A stretch of DNA of 45,107 bases, from positions 1 to 45,107 of the forward strand of contig VGSH01000011.1 in NCBI GenBank assembly GCA_016875025.1. Direction: 5' to 3'. Each line of letters opens with the position of its first letter. The stretch's first letter is position 1. Shown here piece by piece: positions 8,141 through 16,049 of the stretch. The translations under genes and the position numbers were made by a program. The notes under the pieces were generated by a model. That model was not told where the DNA came from and did no database searches. It worked only from the letters and a program-made list of their open reading frames with translations. Source of the stretch: Deltaproteobacteria bacterium. Lineage in GTDB: Bacteria; Desulfobacterota; WTBG01; CAIYCZ01; CAIRTM01.

Positions 8141-8974
8141 CTACTGCAGCACCCGCTTGACCTCAGGCTCAAGGTATTTCACCATGGTCGCCTTGTTGCC
8201 CGTGTCGTTAAAGAAGACCTCATCCATCAGATAATGCACGATGAAAAGGCCGCGCCGCTCCGGAAGCGTGTCAACATTATCGACAAGCTCTCCGAGAACC
8301 TTCCTGTGGTCAAACCCCTGGCCCTGGTCCTCAACGCTGATCATGGCTTTTTCCTGATCAAATGCCAGCGTGACAAAAATGCTGCGGCCCTCATCGAGAT
8401 CATTGCCGTGCAGCAGGGCATTCGTGAGCAGTTCATCAACGCAGATGGAAATATTGCTCAGGGCGGCTTCATCTTCGATTCCGCGCCACTGGCATTCCCG
8501 CACGACATAGAGCGCAACAGAGGGCAGCAGGTGCGGATAGTTCGGCAGGGTCATTTCCGTGCTGTTGCGCACTCCCTCAAGCAGACGGTGCGTACCCAGC
8601 GAAAATTCGCGCAGCCGCAGGCCGCGCTTGACGATGTTTTCAATCTCCCTGATCGTAAACGGTTTAGTAATAAAGTTGTAGGCTCCCTGGGTAAGCGCGC
8701 TGACGACATTGCGCACCTCGCCGTGTCCGGAAATGACCGCTATGGGTATGTTCACGTTCAGCCGGCGCGCATTCTGAATGAGTTCAAACCCGTTCATCTG
8801 CGGCATCATGAGATCGGTAATCATCAGATCAATTTTACGCGTCCTGATAATGTCAAGTGCTTCACGGCCGTTTTCCGCCGATACGGGGCTGAGCCGCAGC
8901 TCGGTAAGTATTTCGGTAAGCGTACTGAGCACATCGCGATCATCATCAACCACCAGAACGGTTATCTGTTTCAT
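8141..8974 (-). CDS. Receiver domain fused to a HATPase (anti-sigma-kinase-like) domain
   Basis: This 277-residue cytoplasmic signalling protein has an N-terminal CheY-like receiver with the acidic pocket D10-D12, phospho-acceptor D54 (ITDLMMP), S82 and K104 (ITKPF). Residues about 145-265 form a GHKL ATPase of the RsbW/HATPase_c_2 type. Its N-box is DELLTNALLHGN (E181, N185) and its G1 box is DQGQGFD (D216). There is no dimerisation/phosphotransfer histidine segment between them, so this is not a usual histidine kinase. By family logic phosphorylation of D54 would control a serine kinase acting on an anti-sigma antagonist; no such partner gene is next to it. It is transcribed divergently from miaA. 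Confidence 0.88.
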   Translation of the reverse strand: MKQITVLVVDDDRDVLSTLTEILTELRLSPVSAENGREALDIIRTRKIDLMITDLMMPQMNGFELIQNARRLNVNIPIAVISGHGEVRNVVSALTQGAYNFITKPFTIREIENIVKRGLRLREFSLGTHRLLEGVRNSTEMTLPNYPHLLPSVALYVVRECQWRGIEDEAALSNISICVDELLTNALLHGNDLDEGRSIFVTLAFDQEKAMISVEDQGQGFDHRKVLGELVDNVDTLPERRGLFIVHYLMDEVFFNDTGNKATMVKYLEPEVKRVLQ

Positions 8975-9021
8975 CTGCGCGACCCCCCCGGGGGAAATGG
9001 GACTACGACCTGTATATCTTT

Positions 9022-9071
9022 TTGTTTTTCCGTGTAGGTTCGTTATATAATGCAGCCTGCGGGCGCGTCAA
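9022..9071. promoter_or_regulatory. Overlapping divergent promoters between miaA and the receiver-HATPase gene
   Basis: On the minus strand TTGACG (9066-9071), 16 bases and TATATA (9049-9044) point to the receiver-HATPase gene. On the plus strand TATAAT (9046-9051) has a weak TTGTTT 18 bases upstream and points to miaA. The two -10 boxes overlap, so the two genes would compete for polymerase. Proposed from sequence match only. Confidence 0.45.
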
Positions 9072-9134
9072 GGGAAAAGAGAACCTGCCCTGCCGCATGC
9101 CGCACAGGCCCATTGCAAGTAGCGGGAATCTGCC

Positions 9135-10058
9135 ATGCAGGAAGATAAAAAAGTTACAATCGTAGTTATGCAGGGCCCGACCGGTGTCGGCAAAACCCGC
9201 GCCGCACTGGATCTGGCCGGCGTACTCCCCGTGGAAATCATCAATGCCGACTCAATGCAGGTATATCGCGGCATGGATATCGGCACATCCAAGCCGGACG
9301 CATCGCAGCAAACCCTGGTGCCTCATCATCTCTTTTCCATTGCCGAACCGGATGAAGATTTCAGCGCCGCGGATTATCTGCGCCTGGGGCGCGCGGCCAT
9401 TGACGACATCACCGCGCGGGGCCGCATTCCCCTTGTGGTCGGCGGCACCGGCCTGTATGTACAGGTTCTGCTGCACGGGCTTTCATTGGCTCCGGGCGGC
9501 GACGCCCGCAACCGGCACCTTTTGCGGCAGCAGGATCCGGCAGCGCTCTATGCGCGCCTGCAGGCCTGCGATCCGCAATCAGCCGTGCGGATTCACCCCC
9601 GCGACACGCTGCGCATCGTGCGCGCGCTGGAGGTATTCATGAGTACCGGCACGACCCTGTCCGCGCATCATGCCGCGCACCGGTTCCGGCCCGCGCCCTA
9701 CAATGCCGTGCGGCTGTGCCTGAGCCGCGCCAGAGCGGAACTCTACGAACGCATCAACGAACGGGTGCAGCAGATGTTTGAAGAGGGCTTTATCGCAGAG
9801 GTGCGCGCTCTGCTTGAGCGCGGCATTGCCGCGGATGCCAAACCCATGCAGGCTATCGGTTACCGCCATGCGCTCATGTATCTGCGGGGAGAATGCAGCC
9901 TTGACGAAACAGTGCGCTGTATGCAGAGGGATACCCGGAACCTGGCCAAGCGTCAGTTTACCTGGCTGAGGCGCATCGGGCAGGCCCAGTGGATCAACCT
10001 GCCCCAGGATCAAGCCCTGATTGCACCCTGCATAAAAAAAGCCTTGAATAACAGCTGA
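9135..10058 (+). CDS. miaA: tRNA dimethylallyltransferase
   Basis: MiaA transfers a dimethylallyl group to N6 of A37 in tRNAs that read UNN codons, in the cytoplasm. The 307-residue protein has the normal length. It shows the P-loop GPTGVGKT (14-21), the NADSMQVYRGMDIGTSKP substrate loop with the conserved D and Q, PHHLFSI, and VVGGTGLYVQ..L.G, all in canonical order. The C-terminal AKRQFTWLRR motif is also present. It begins with ATG 9135 behind a weak GGGA site. The exported-protein gene starts 20 bases after it, so the two may be co-transcribed. Confidence 0.97.
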   Translation: MQEDKKVTIVVMQGPTGVGKTRAALDLAGVLPVEIINADSMQVYRGMDIGTSKPDASQQTLVPHHLFSIAEPDEDFSAADYLRLGRAAIDDITARGRIPLVVGGTGLYVQVLLHGLSLAPGGDARNRHLLRQQDPAALYARLQACDPQSAVRIHPRDTLRIVRALEVFMSTGTTLSAHHAAHRFRPAPYNAVRLCLSRARAELYERINERVQQMFEEGFIAEVRALLERGIAADAKPMQAIGYRHALMYLRGECSLDETVRCMQRDTRNLAKRQFTWLRRIGQAQWINLPQDQALIAPCIKKALNNS

Positions 10059-10078
10059 ATCTTGTCTATCATGAGGCC

Positions 10079-11293
10079 ATGCTGAATATAACAAGGAATA
10101 TTAAAAGGTTAAATATCGCGCTCAGTGCCGCGCTCGTTGCGCTGATCATGCTGCCGGCCACTACCTGTGCGCAGGACAGCCCCGGCCCGGCCCGTACAGC
10201 CCGCGGGATCGCACCCGTTTCCGCCGGCAATATGTCCGCAGCCCGCGCAGCCGCCCTGACCGATGCGCAGAAGAAGGTTGTGCTGGCGGCCCTGGCCGAC
10301 CAGATGCCGCTTGAAAAGCTGAACGGTGCGGCTGCAGCCCTGCAGCCGCTTTTTTTCAACAAGCCGGATGTGTATCTGCAGCGGTTTAAAATCATCAGCG
10401 AAACTACCGTTGCCGGCGCTCTTCATATTCTGATTGAAGCCGCTGCTAATGATGAGCTGATACGCAGCGACCTTGCGACAATCGGCCTGTACAAGCCGCC
10501 ACAGCAGAAAATCCAGCTGCTTCTAATGGTGACTGAGGACGCGGCTGACGGCAACTATGCCTGCTGGTGGGCTGTTGACCCGGCGCAGCGGGTCGTCCCG
10601 TTTGATGCAGGCGGCCGCATGGCAGAGCTTCTCCGAGAGCGCGGCATCGAAGTGCTTGATCCGGGCACCCTGCCGCTTGAGCAGCTTGCGCCGAGCCAGG
10701 GCGAGGTATTTCCTGCGCGCGGGGCTCTGCTGGAGGCTGCGCGACGGTCAGGTGCCGCATTCGTGGTGATGGCCCGGGCCGCCGTAAAACCCGCGTCATC
10801 CCCGGCCGGTTCAACCGTTGCGCATGCGCAGTGCGACCTGCAGGCCGAGGTGCTTGACGTGCACACGCGCGAAATGCGGCTACACAGCGCAACCAACGCT
10901 CTGGGCACGCACATCGATCAGGAAGCCGCCGCCCAGGATGCTGTTGCAAAAGCATGTTCCCGCATTGTTGAGTACATCCTTGACCGGCTGCCTGACGCGA
11001 ACGCAAACAACTACAGGCATTCCTTTCGCTTTGCATTCCCCGGCCCGCTCACGGAATCGACGGCGCATGATTTTTTCAAGCTCCTGCGCGCGGCCCTGCC
11101 GGAAATCATTCGCATTGCGGTGCGAGAGACCGACAGCCAGAATATCCGTGCGGCTGATATCGTCAGCAGCCTTGACGCCGCAGCGCTCACGCAGAAAGCC
11201 CTGCAGGCGGACCTGAAGGGCTATACTATCACACCCGGCGCAGAAGACGATAGCGGGATCACCCTAAGCGTGATGGTGCCCGGGACACGGTAA
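10079..11293 (+). CDS. Exported protein of unknown function
   Basis: The 404-residue product begins with a signal peptide: a basic N-region with K and R, a hydrophobic stretch at about 12-28, and cleavage near TTCAQ-D. It is therefore likely periplasmic. I do not recognise the family with certainty. The segment after the signal (ALTDAQKKVVLAALADQM) followed by NKPDVYLQRFKII recalls the N-terminal repeat of FlgT/LPP20-type envelope proteins. A middle region (about 230-300) with alternating strand pattern and VLDVHTREMRLHS may be a curli-assembly/CsgG-like or SHS2-like fold. It lies in a run with miaA (20 bases upstream) and coaBC (26 bases downstream). The GAGG before the ATG is unusually close, so the start could shift. 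Confidence 0.7.
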   Translation: MLNITRNIKRLNIALSAALVALIMLPATTCAQDSPGPARTARGIAPVSAGNMSAARAAALTDAQKKVVLAALADQMPLEKLNGAAAALQPLFFNKPDVYLQRFKIISETTVAGALHILIEAAANDELIRSDLATIGLYKPPQQKIQLLLMVTEDAADGNYACWWAVDPAQRVVPFDAGGRMAELLRERGIEVLDPGTLPLEQLAPSQGEVFPARGALLEAARRSGAAFVVMARAAVKPASSPAGSTVAHAQCDLQAEVLDVHTREMRLHSATNALGTHIDQEAAAQDAVAKACSRIVEYILDRLPDANANNYRHSFRFAFPGPLTESTAHDFFKLLRAALPEIIRIAVRETDSQNIRAADIVSSLDAAALTQKALQADLKGYTITPGAEDDSGITLSVMVPGTR

Positions 11294-11319
11294 CACCTGC
11301 TGAGCAGGAGACTGATGCA

Positions 11320-12519
11320 ATGCACAACATACTTTCAGGACGAAATGTAATACTGGGTGTTTCCGGGGGCATCGCGGCCTACAAAGCCGCCGAACTGGCG
11401 CGCCTGCTGGTCAGGGCCGGAGCCGATGTGCACTGCGTCATGACGGCTGCAGCACGCGAGTTTATCGGACCGCTGACCCTGCAGACGCTGACAAAAAATC
11501 CCGTGGCGATCTCGCTTTTCAATCTCTGGGATGAGCGTGAGATCGGCCACATCTCCCTGGCCGAACGCGCCGACCTGTGTATCATCGCGCCCGCGACCGC
11601 CAACTGTATCGGCAAAATCGCCCTCGGCATCGCCGACGACATGCTCTCAACCGTGGTGATGGCAACCCGGGCCCCGCTGCTGATTGCACCGGCCATGAAT
11701 GTGAACATGTGGAACAACCCCGCCGTGCAGGAGAACATTCGAACGCTGCAGGGGCGCGGCGTTCATATCATTGATCCCGAATGCGGCGAGCTCGCCTGCG
11801 GCGCTGAGGGCACGGGCCGCCTTGCCGATAATGAGGCGATTTTTGAACGCGCCGCAGCGCTTCTGTGCCCGCAGGATTACAGCGGTGTCAAGGTGCTGCT
11901 CACTGCCGGACCGACCCGTGAATTTCTTGATCCTGCCCGGTTTCTCAGCAATCCGTCATCCGGCAAAATGGGCTATTGCCTGGCCAGGGCCCTGCAGTGG
12001 AGAGGCGCAGAGGTAACGCTGGTGAGCGGCCCTGTTGCGCTGCAACCGCCCCGGGGCGTCGCGCATATCGCAGTAGCCAGCGCGCGCGAAATGGCCGCAG
12101 CGGTTGAACAGCACTATGAACAGGCCCGCCTGATCATAAAAGCCGCGGCAGTTGCCGATTACCGGCCACGCGTGCAGCTTCCGCGCAAGCAGAAAAAACA
12201 GGCCGGGCCGCTCACTGTTGAACTTGAGCGCAACCCCGACATCCTGGCAGGCCTTGGCGCGCGCAAAGGCAGCCGCGTTCTGGTCGGGTTCGCAGCGGAA
12301 ACAGATGATATTATTACCCACGCGAAGAAAAAACTGACTGAGAAAAATCTCGATATGATTATCGCCAATGACATCAACCGACCGGATGCCGGCTTTGAAA
12401 GCGATACCAATCAGGTCTGCATTCTGACAGCCGGCAGCGAGCCGGAGCATCTGCCCTGCATGTCCAAGGATCTACTGGCGCATGCAATCCTTGACAGGAT
12501 ACAAAAACTGCTGCACTGA
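11320..12519 (+). CDS. coaBC: Phosphopantothenoylcysteine decarboxylase / phosphopantothenate-cysteine ligase
   Basis: This bifunctional coenzyme A enzyme has 399 residues, the usual length. The N-terminal CoaC flavoprotein half shows [11 protein letters not shown], the [10 protein letters not shown] stretch with the catalytic His, [12 protein letters not shown] (substrate clamp) and the [14 protein letters not shown] loop with its catalytic Cys. The C-terminal CoaB half shows [13 protein letters not shown], the NPSSGKMGY nucleotide-binding loop, and [11 protein letters not shown] good AGGAG lies before the ATG. A uracil-DNA glycosylase gene follows after 79 bases, an arrangement I recall from deltaproteobacterial genomes. 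Confidence 0.97.
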   Translation: MHNILSGRNVILGVSGGIAAYKAAELARLLVRAGADVHCVMTAAAREFIGPLTLQTLTKNPVAISLFNLWDEREIGHISLAERADLCIIAPATANCIGKIALGIADDMLSTVVMATRAPLLIAPAMNVNMWNNPAVQENIRTLQGRGVHIIDPECGELACGAEGTGRLADNEAIFERAAALLCPQDYSGVKVLLTAGPTREFLDPARFLSNPSSGKMGYCLARALQWRGAEVTLVSGPVALQPPRGVAHIAVASAREMAAAVEQHYEQARLIIKAAAVADYRPRVQLPRKQKKQAGPLTVELERNPDILAGLGARKGSRVLVGFAAETDDIITHAKKKLTEKNLDMIIANDINRPDAGFESDTNQVCILTAGSEPEHLPCMSKDLLAHAILDRIQKLLH

Positions 12520-12570
12520 GAAAAGCCGCTTCTGCAGCCCGGGAAGCAGCGCCATCCAGGCGCCGCTCGC

Positions 12571-12606
12571 TTTAACCTTCAACTGTGAACCATGAACCGT
12601 GAACGT
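12571..12606. repeat. Short AACC/GTGAACC simple repeat
   Basis: A run of near-identical 7-9 base units (TTTAACCTTC, AACTGTGAACC, ATGAACCGTGAAC). It is the same kind of run as at 44081-44123. The start codon of the following UDG gene falls inside it. Confidence 0.45.
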
Positions 12607-13288
12607 TTCCCTGCCTGCATGCATTGAAAGCCTTGAGCTGCATCTGCGCTGCCTGCAGCGCACAGGTCTCAGGTTCGACGGTCTCGCTGCACAGCGGCCA
12701 CAGACCGCCTGTGCTCTGACACCTGAGGAGCGGCTTGCAGCGCTTTACAGCGAAAACGCTCAGTGCCGGCGCTGCCGGCTGTGCTCAAACCGCACCCATA
12801 TTGTGTTCGGTGAAGGCTGCGCCGAAGCCCGGCTTATGTTTATCGGCGAAGCGCCCGACAGCGCCTCTGATGCACAGGGACGGCCCTTCGCCGGTGAAAG
12901 CGGACAGCTTCTGACCCGCATCATCGAGGCCATCAAAATGCAGCGAAATCAGGTGTATCTTACAACCGTAGTCAAATGCCGTGCGCAGCCGGATGATCCC
13001 GGCGAGGATGCCATTGAAGCCTGCCGGCCTATTCTTCAGCGGCAGATTGAAATCATACAGCCGGAAATCATCTGTGCGCTCGGCCCGGCTGCCGCCCGGG
13101 CGCTGCAGGGACAGGCATCCGGCGCAAATCCCGCGCGGGGACAATTCTACCGCGCCGGAGCAGTTCCGGTAATGCCGACCCATCCCCCTGAACTGCTGCT
13201 GCTCAGGCCTGAGCTGAAACAGGAAACCTGGATTGATGTGCAGAGAATACAGCGGGAGCTTGAATCCAAACCATCCCGGGAGGGCTGA
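12599..13288 (+). CDS. Family-4 (iron-sulfur) uracil-DNA glycosylase
   Basis: This would remove uracil from DNA to start base-excision repair. The best start is GTG 12599, giving 229 residues; the extra N-terminal ~55 residues before CRRCRLC are common in this family. Visible features are the paired cysteines CRRC (first half of the 4Fe-4S site), GEAP at the start of motif A with GRPFAGESGQLL, and VVKCRAQ...EACRPIL, which supplies the other two cysteines. The C-terminal motif is PTHPPELLL, in place of the more usual YHPSYLLR. The residue after GEAP is Asp instead of the usual Gly. The cluster ligands look intact; the two substituted motifs may alter activity or specificity. Confidence 0.88.
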   Translation: MNVSLPACIESLELHLRCLQRTGLRFDGLAAQRPQTACALTPEERLAALYSENAQCRRCRLCSNRTHIVFGEGCAEARLMFIGEAPDSASDAQGRPFAGESGQLLTRIIEAIKMQRNQVYLTTVVKCRAQPDDPGEDAIEACRPILQRQIEIIQPEIICALGPAAARALQGQASGANPARGQFYRAGAVPVMPTHPPELLLLRPELKQETWIDVQRIQRELESKPSREG

Positions 13289-13350
13289 GATATCAGGAAA
13301 CAGCCTGCTATGGCATTTAACTGAATTCTATAGCCTGCGATACAACACCG

Positions 13351-13440
13351 TCCGTTCGCCCTGAGCCTGTCGAAGGGCTGAACGGACAACGTTTTTGATG
13401 CCGAGTTTTGTTCATGGTTCGACAAGCTCACCACGAACGG
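13351..13440. repeat. Double-hairpin dispersed repeat, copy 2
   Basis: Same two-hairpin unit as at 8015: TCCGTTCGCCCTGAGCCTGT and its mate ending CACCACGAACGG, with about 30 bases between. It lies between the UDG gene and MITE copy B and encodes nothing recognisable. Confidence 0.8.
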
Positions 13441-13490
13441 CGTCACATTCTCTTCTGAAACAGGTTACAGAAAAAAGTTACCTGCTCTAG

Positions 13491-13676
13491 CAGGCTGTTG
13501 AAAAAGTCTCTTTATACAGGCTGTTCAAAAACGTTCAGATGCAAGGCGCGCGAGATTATGAGGAATGAGGCGTACTTTTCGTACGCCGCAGTGACGAATG
13601 ATGAGCGCAACGCAAGAGATGGGCCCGTCCTTCGCAGTAGTCCTGCTACGGAGGGTGGACGTTTTTCAACAGCCTG
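13491..13676. repeat. MITE-like element, copy B (within the 3' end of the PilZ gene)
   Basis: A 186-bp element with a perfect 15-bp terminal inverted repeat, CAGGCTGTTGAAAAA (13491-13505) and TTTTTCAACAGCCTG (13662-13676). It shares most of its length with copy A at 7806. Inside it, GGCGTAC TTTTC GTACGCC forms a short stem. The right end lies inside the PilZ reading frame. Confidence 0.85.
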
Positions 13677-14024
13677 ATAGAACGGTTCGGCCAGCTCCCG
13701 GTCAATACTGTCGGGATCGGTGGTGTTGTACTGCACAAGGCGCTTGAGATGATAAAAGGCTTCTTCGTCCATGCTGTCGAAGAAGACCGCGGCTTCCTTT
13801 TCCGAGCATCGCACAATGCTGCCGTCAATACCGAATTCAGACCCGGACCCGAGGGTACACGTTACACGGCAGGCAGACCCCTGCGTAAAGCGGCGGTCCG
13901 GCGTACACCCCATCCCCCGCAGGCTCAGATTCCAGGTCTGAACCTGCACATCTTCGCTGCCGACAGTCACGGTGACGGAAATCTGCAACGGCACCCGGGT
14001 ACGCCTGCGTCGCTCAGCGGCCAT
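13512..14024 (-). CDS. PilZ-domain protein with a repeat-encoded C-terminus
   Basis: The predicted protein has 170 residues. The N-terminus has the cyclic-di-GMP signature of PilZ domains: an arginine cluster RRRRTR (5-10) followed by N32-x-S-x-x-G37 (NLSLRG). This indicates a cyclic-di-GMP receiver or adaptor. From Q117 onward the frame is supplied by the MITE-like element (13491-13676), adding 54 residues (QAVEKRPP...). That tail is basic and has no PilZ-family counterpart. The native end of the gene was therefore probably lost or displaced when the element inserted. The PilZ core (about 1-110) seems complete, so the protein may still work. Its partner is unknown. Confidence 0.85.
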   Translation of the reverse strand: MAAERRRRTRVPLQISVTVTVGSEDVQVQTWNLSLRGMGCTPDRRFTQGSACRVTCTLGSGSEFGIDGSIVRCSEKEAAVFFDSMDEEAFYHLKRLVQYNTTDPDSIDRELAEPFYQAVEKRPPSVAGLLRRTGPSLALRSSFVTAAYEKYASFLIISRALHLNVFEQPV

Positions 14025-14199
14025 TCAGACAACCTCACACCCAAGGGTGAATAAACGGCAGCCCTGCCTGCATCCGCAGCTGCCGTTTTTTGCCGGTCAT
14101 TATAAAATAGAATATCCGCAAATAAAACAAAAATCTCTCACGCTCTCGGCGGGCTTCTATAGCTTATTCCTTTTTACTGCAGCCATTCAAGGAGAAAGC

Positions 14200-14290
14200 C
14201 CGTTCGTGGTGAGCTTGCCGAACCGTGAACGGGTCTGCCGTTCTTATATATGATCCGTTGTGCCCTTCGACAGGCTCAGGGCGAACGGAC
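14200..14290. repeat. Double-hairpin dispersed repeat, copy 3 (inverted)
   Basis: The reverse-orientation copy begins CCCGTTCGTGGTGAGCTTG and ends CAGGCTCAGGGCGAACGGA. Confidence 0.75.
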
Positions 14291-14553
14291 AGTGTTTCGG
14301 AAGCTATGGTTTTTTAGAAAAAGCTCTAACCTGCGCAGCTCACAGCCTGCATGCGCTGCCGAGAGCCGCACGGTTCAATGCAATAGCAATAATAATTGCA
14401 CCGCAACAATTCATACAATGGGCACATGCAAGATGCATGCGTAAAAAATTCGCAGGCAAGGCGCGCACATCTAAAAGATTGCGTCAAAAAATCAATCGTT
14501 AAATATCGCCATGATACACGCCTGCGCACTGCAAAAAATGATCAAGAAAACTC

Positions 14554-14582
14554 TTGCATTGACCGATTAAATAGTCTAAACT
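14554..14582 (+). promoter_or_regulatory. Candidate promoter for the outer-membrane protein gene
   Basis: TTGCAT (14554-14559), a 17-base spacer and TAAACT (14577-14582) lie in the AT-rich leader, which would give a 5' leader of about 145 bases. Moderate match only. Confidence 0.35.
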
Positions 14583-14734
14583 GGAGTTAATATTAGATTA
14601 ATTTCCTATAAAAATTAAATACTTTAGCATAAACTTTTAAACAGCAGTCCTGCTGAATTCTTATTTATTACAGCGCATATACGTTTTCAACATAACCGCT
14701 CATACAAACATTAACGTGGTGAAAGGGGAATGAT

Positions 14735-15631
14735 ATGGCCAAAACAATGCTGAAAATTATTCTGATTGCTGTTTTCCTCGTAACAGCCCAGCTCGGGGTC
14801 AGCGAGGCCAATGACAGAGCCCGCTACCAGAAAATCAAAACAGAGTCGGCCTCAGTTGTCGAATCCGGAAAATTTGAAATTGATTTAAGCTATATGCTTA
14901 TTGATCAGATCGGCAAGCAGAGCGGCGCTTTCAGCAACAGCTTTGGCACAACGAGCCAGGACCGCAGCAAAATGAGATACCATCAGGCGATGCTTGCCGT
15001 TACCTACGGCCTGATGGACAAAATGGACATCACCGCCCGCATCGGCTGGGCCGATATCAAGGACAGGGAATACCCGTTCGCTGATTCGCACGGTAATGGC
15101 ATCACGGATCTGGAAATCGAAACCAAGTACGTTTTCTACCAGGATGATGAAAACGGAGTCAAGCTGGCCTATGTGGCCGGCCTTGAAGTCCCTATCGCCA
15201 AGGCATCGCGCACGGGTAAACTGCGTATCGGTCAGAATTTCTGGTCATTCAATCAGCAACTGGTGCTGACCAAGGACCTTAATGAAGACTGGACCATGAA
15301 CGCCGATGTCGGCTACCAGCTGCCTTTCGGGCGCACACGCGATGCCTATTCACCCAGATTCGGCCGCAGGATGGCCGATACGCGCGGTACGCTCGAGAGC
15401 AACGTTGCTTTCGGCTATACCGGCATAGATTTTCTGCAGCCGGTTGTTGAGGCAAACTACGCGCATGAATGGCTTGATTCCGCCAGTGATTTCGACCTGC
15501 TGGGCTTTACTGTCGGTGCGATCGTTCCGCTCGACAAACACCGTCTGAGAATCGGCGTGCAGCGTGACTTCTGGGGACGCAATGCCGTAAACGCCTACAC
15601 CTGGACGGCAGGTTTCACGATGGCCTTCTAA
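14735..15631 (+). CDS. Outer-membrane beta-barrel protein
   Basis: This 298-residue exported protein starts with ATG 14735 behind a strong AAGGGGAA site. Residues 1-25 form a signal peptide ending near SEA-ND. The rest alternates short amphipathic strands (FEIDLSYMLI, MLAVTYGLMDKMDITARIGWADI, VKLAYVAGLEVPI, WTMNADVGYQLPFG, LRIGVQRDFWG) and ends in the outer-membrane signature FTMAF with terminal Phe. A GITDLEIETKYVFY segment resembles the putative-transporter barrels of the MetA-pathway/phenol-degradation type. Long leader, strong ribosome site and a perfect terminator suggest high single-gene expression. The cargo cannot be inferred. Confidence 0.8.
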   Translation: MAKTMLKIILIAVFLVTAQLGVSEANDRARYQKIKTESASVVESGKFEIDLSYMLIDQIGKQSGAFSNSFGTTSQDRSKMRYHQAMLAVTYGLMDKMDITARIGWADIKDREYPFADSHGNGITDLEIETKYVFYQDDENGVKLAYVAGLEVPIAKASRTGKLRIGQNFWSFNQQLVLTKDLNEDWTMNADVGYQLPFGRTRDAYSPRFGRRMADTRGTLESNVAFGYTGIDFLQPVVEANYAHEWLDSASDFDLLGFTVGAIVPLDKHRLRIGVQRDFWGRNAVNAYTWTAGFTMAF

Positions 15632-15659
15632 AAAAACCGTTCAAGCAACAAAGCTGCAC

Positions 15660-15696
15660 AAGGCCGGCCCCCCTGCGGGGCCGGCCTTTTTTCTTT
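15660..15696 (+). terminator. Rho-independent terminator of the barrel-protein gene
   Basis: A 12-bp perfect stem (AAGGCCGGCCCC / GGGGCCGGCCTT) with loop CCTGC is followed by TTTTCTTT, 28 bases after the stop codon. Confidence 0.93.
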
Positions 15697-15804
15697 GCCG
15701 GGCAGCGCTGACAAGCGCCGACACCGCCCTTGCCTGACCGCCTTGCACATGGTATCATTCACAACCGTGCAATGGCATGTATACATCATAGAGGAGACAG
15801 CACA

Positions 15805-16020
15805 ATGTCAAAGCCGGATATGTTTGCGACTGCACAGCGCGAGGCCTGGATGGGCGCTGAGCTTGAACAGGAACTCACATCGCTTGCCGTTAACGGCAGG
15901 GTCGCCTGTGCGCAGGCGCAGCAGTTTGCCGAGCGGCACGGGATAGCCATGATGGATATGCGCCGATTTCTTGATGTCCTGCACCTGAAAGTCGGCAGCT
16001 GCCAGCTTGGCTGCTTTTAA
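15805..16020 (+). CDS. Small protein ending in CQLGCF
   Basis: This 71-residue protein starts at ATG 15805, chosen because GAGGAG lies 8 bases upstream; the frame is open further back but without a site. The middle (VACAQAQQFAERHGIAMMDMRRFLDVLHLKV) looks like a helix-turn-helix or small helical bundle. The extreme C-terminus GSCQLGCF presents two cysteines four apart. I recall small anaerobe proteins with this same ending, but no assigned function. It is 29 bases upstream of the MoxR/ChlI-like ATPase and probably in one operon with it. The cysteine tail could hold a metal or an Fe-S cluster; that is inference. Confidence 0.75.
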   Translation: MSKPDMFATAQREAWMGAELEQELTSLAVNGRVACAQAQQFAERHGIAMMDMRRFLDVLHLKVGSCQLGCF

Positions 16021-16049
16021 CCGTCACGCACTGCACAGGAGACCGTATC

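Larger units (their letters stand above)
14025..14734. other. Long intergenic region with repeats and a promoter
   Basis: About 700 bases with no credible gene. It holds the inverted copy of the double-hairpin repeat (14200-14290) and a fragment of the MITE interior near 14440-14475 (TTCGCAGGCAAGGCGCGC). The final stretch, about 14500-14700, is strongly AT-rich and leads to the outer-membrane protein gene. Confidence 0.6.

Noticed and set aside
8078-9037. 319-codon open frame on the plus strand
   Set aside because: It mirrors the receiver-HATPase gene on the minus strand, which has all receiver and ATPase motifs. The plus-strand product has none.
14250-14502. Overlapping short frames downstream of the PilZ gene
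   Set aside because: They consist largely of the double-hairpin repeat and MITE fragments and show no protein-like pattern.
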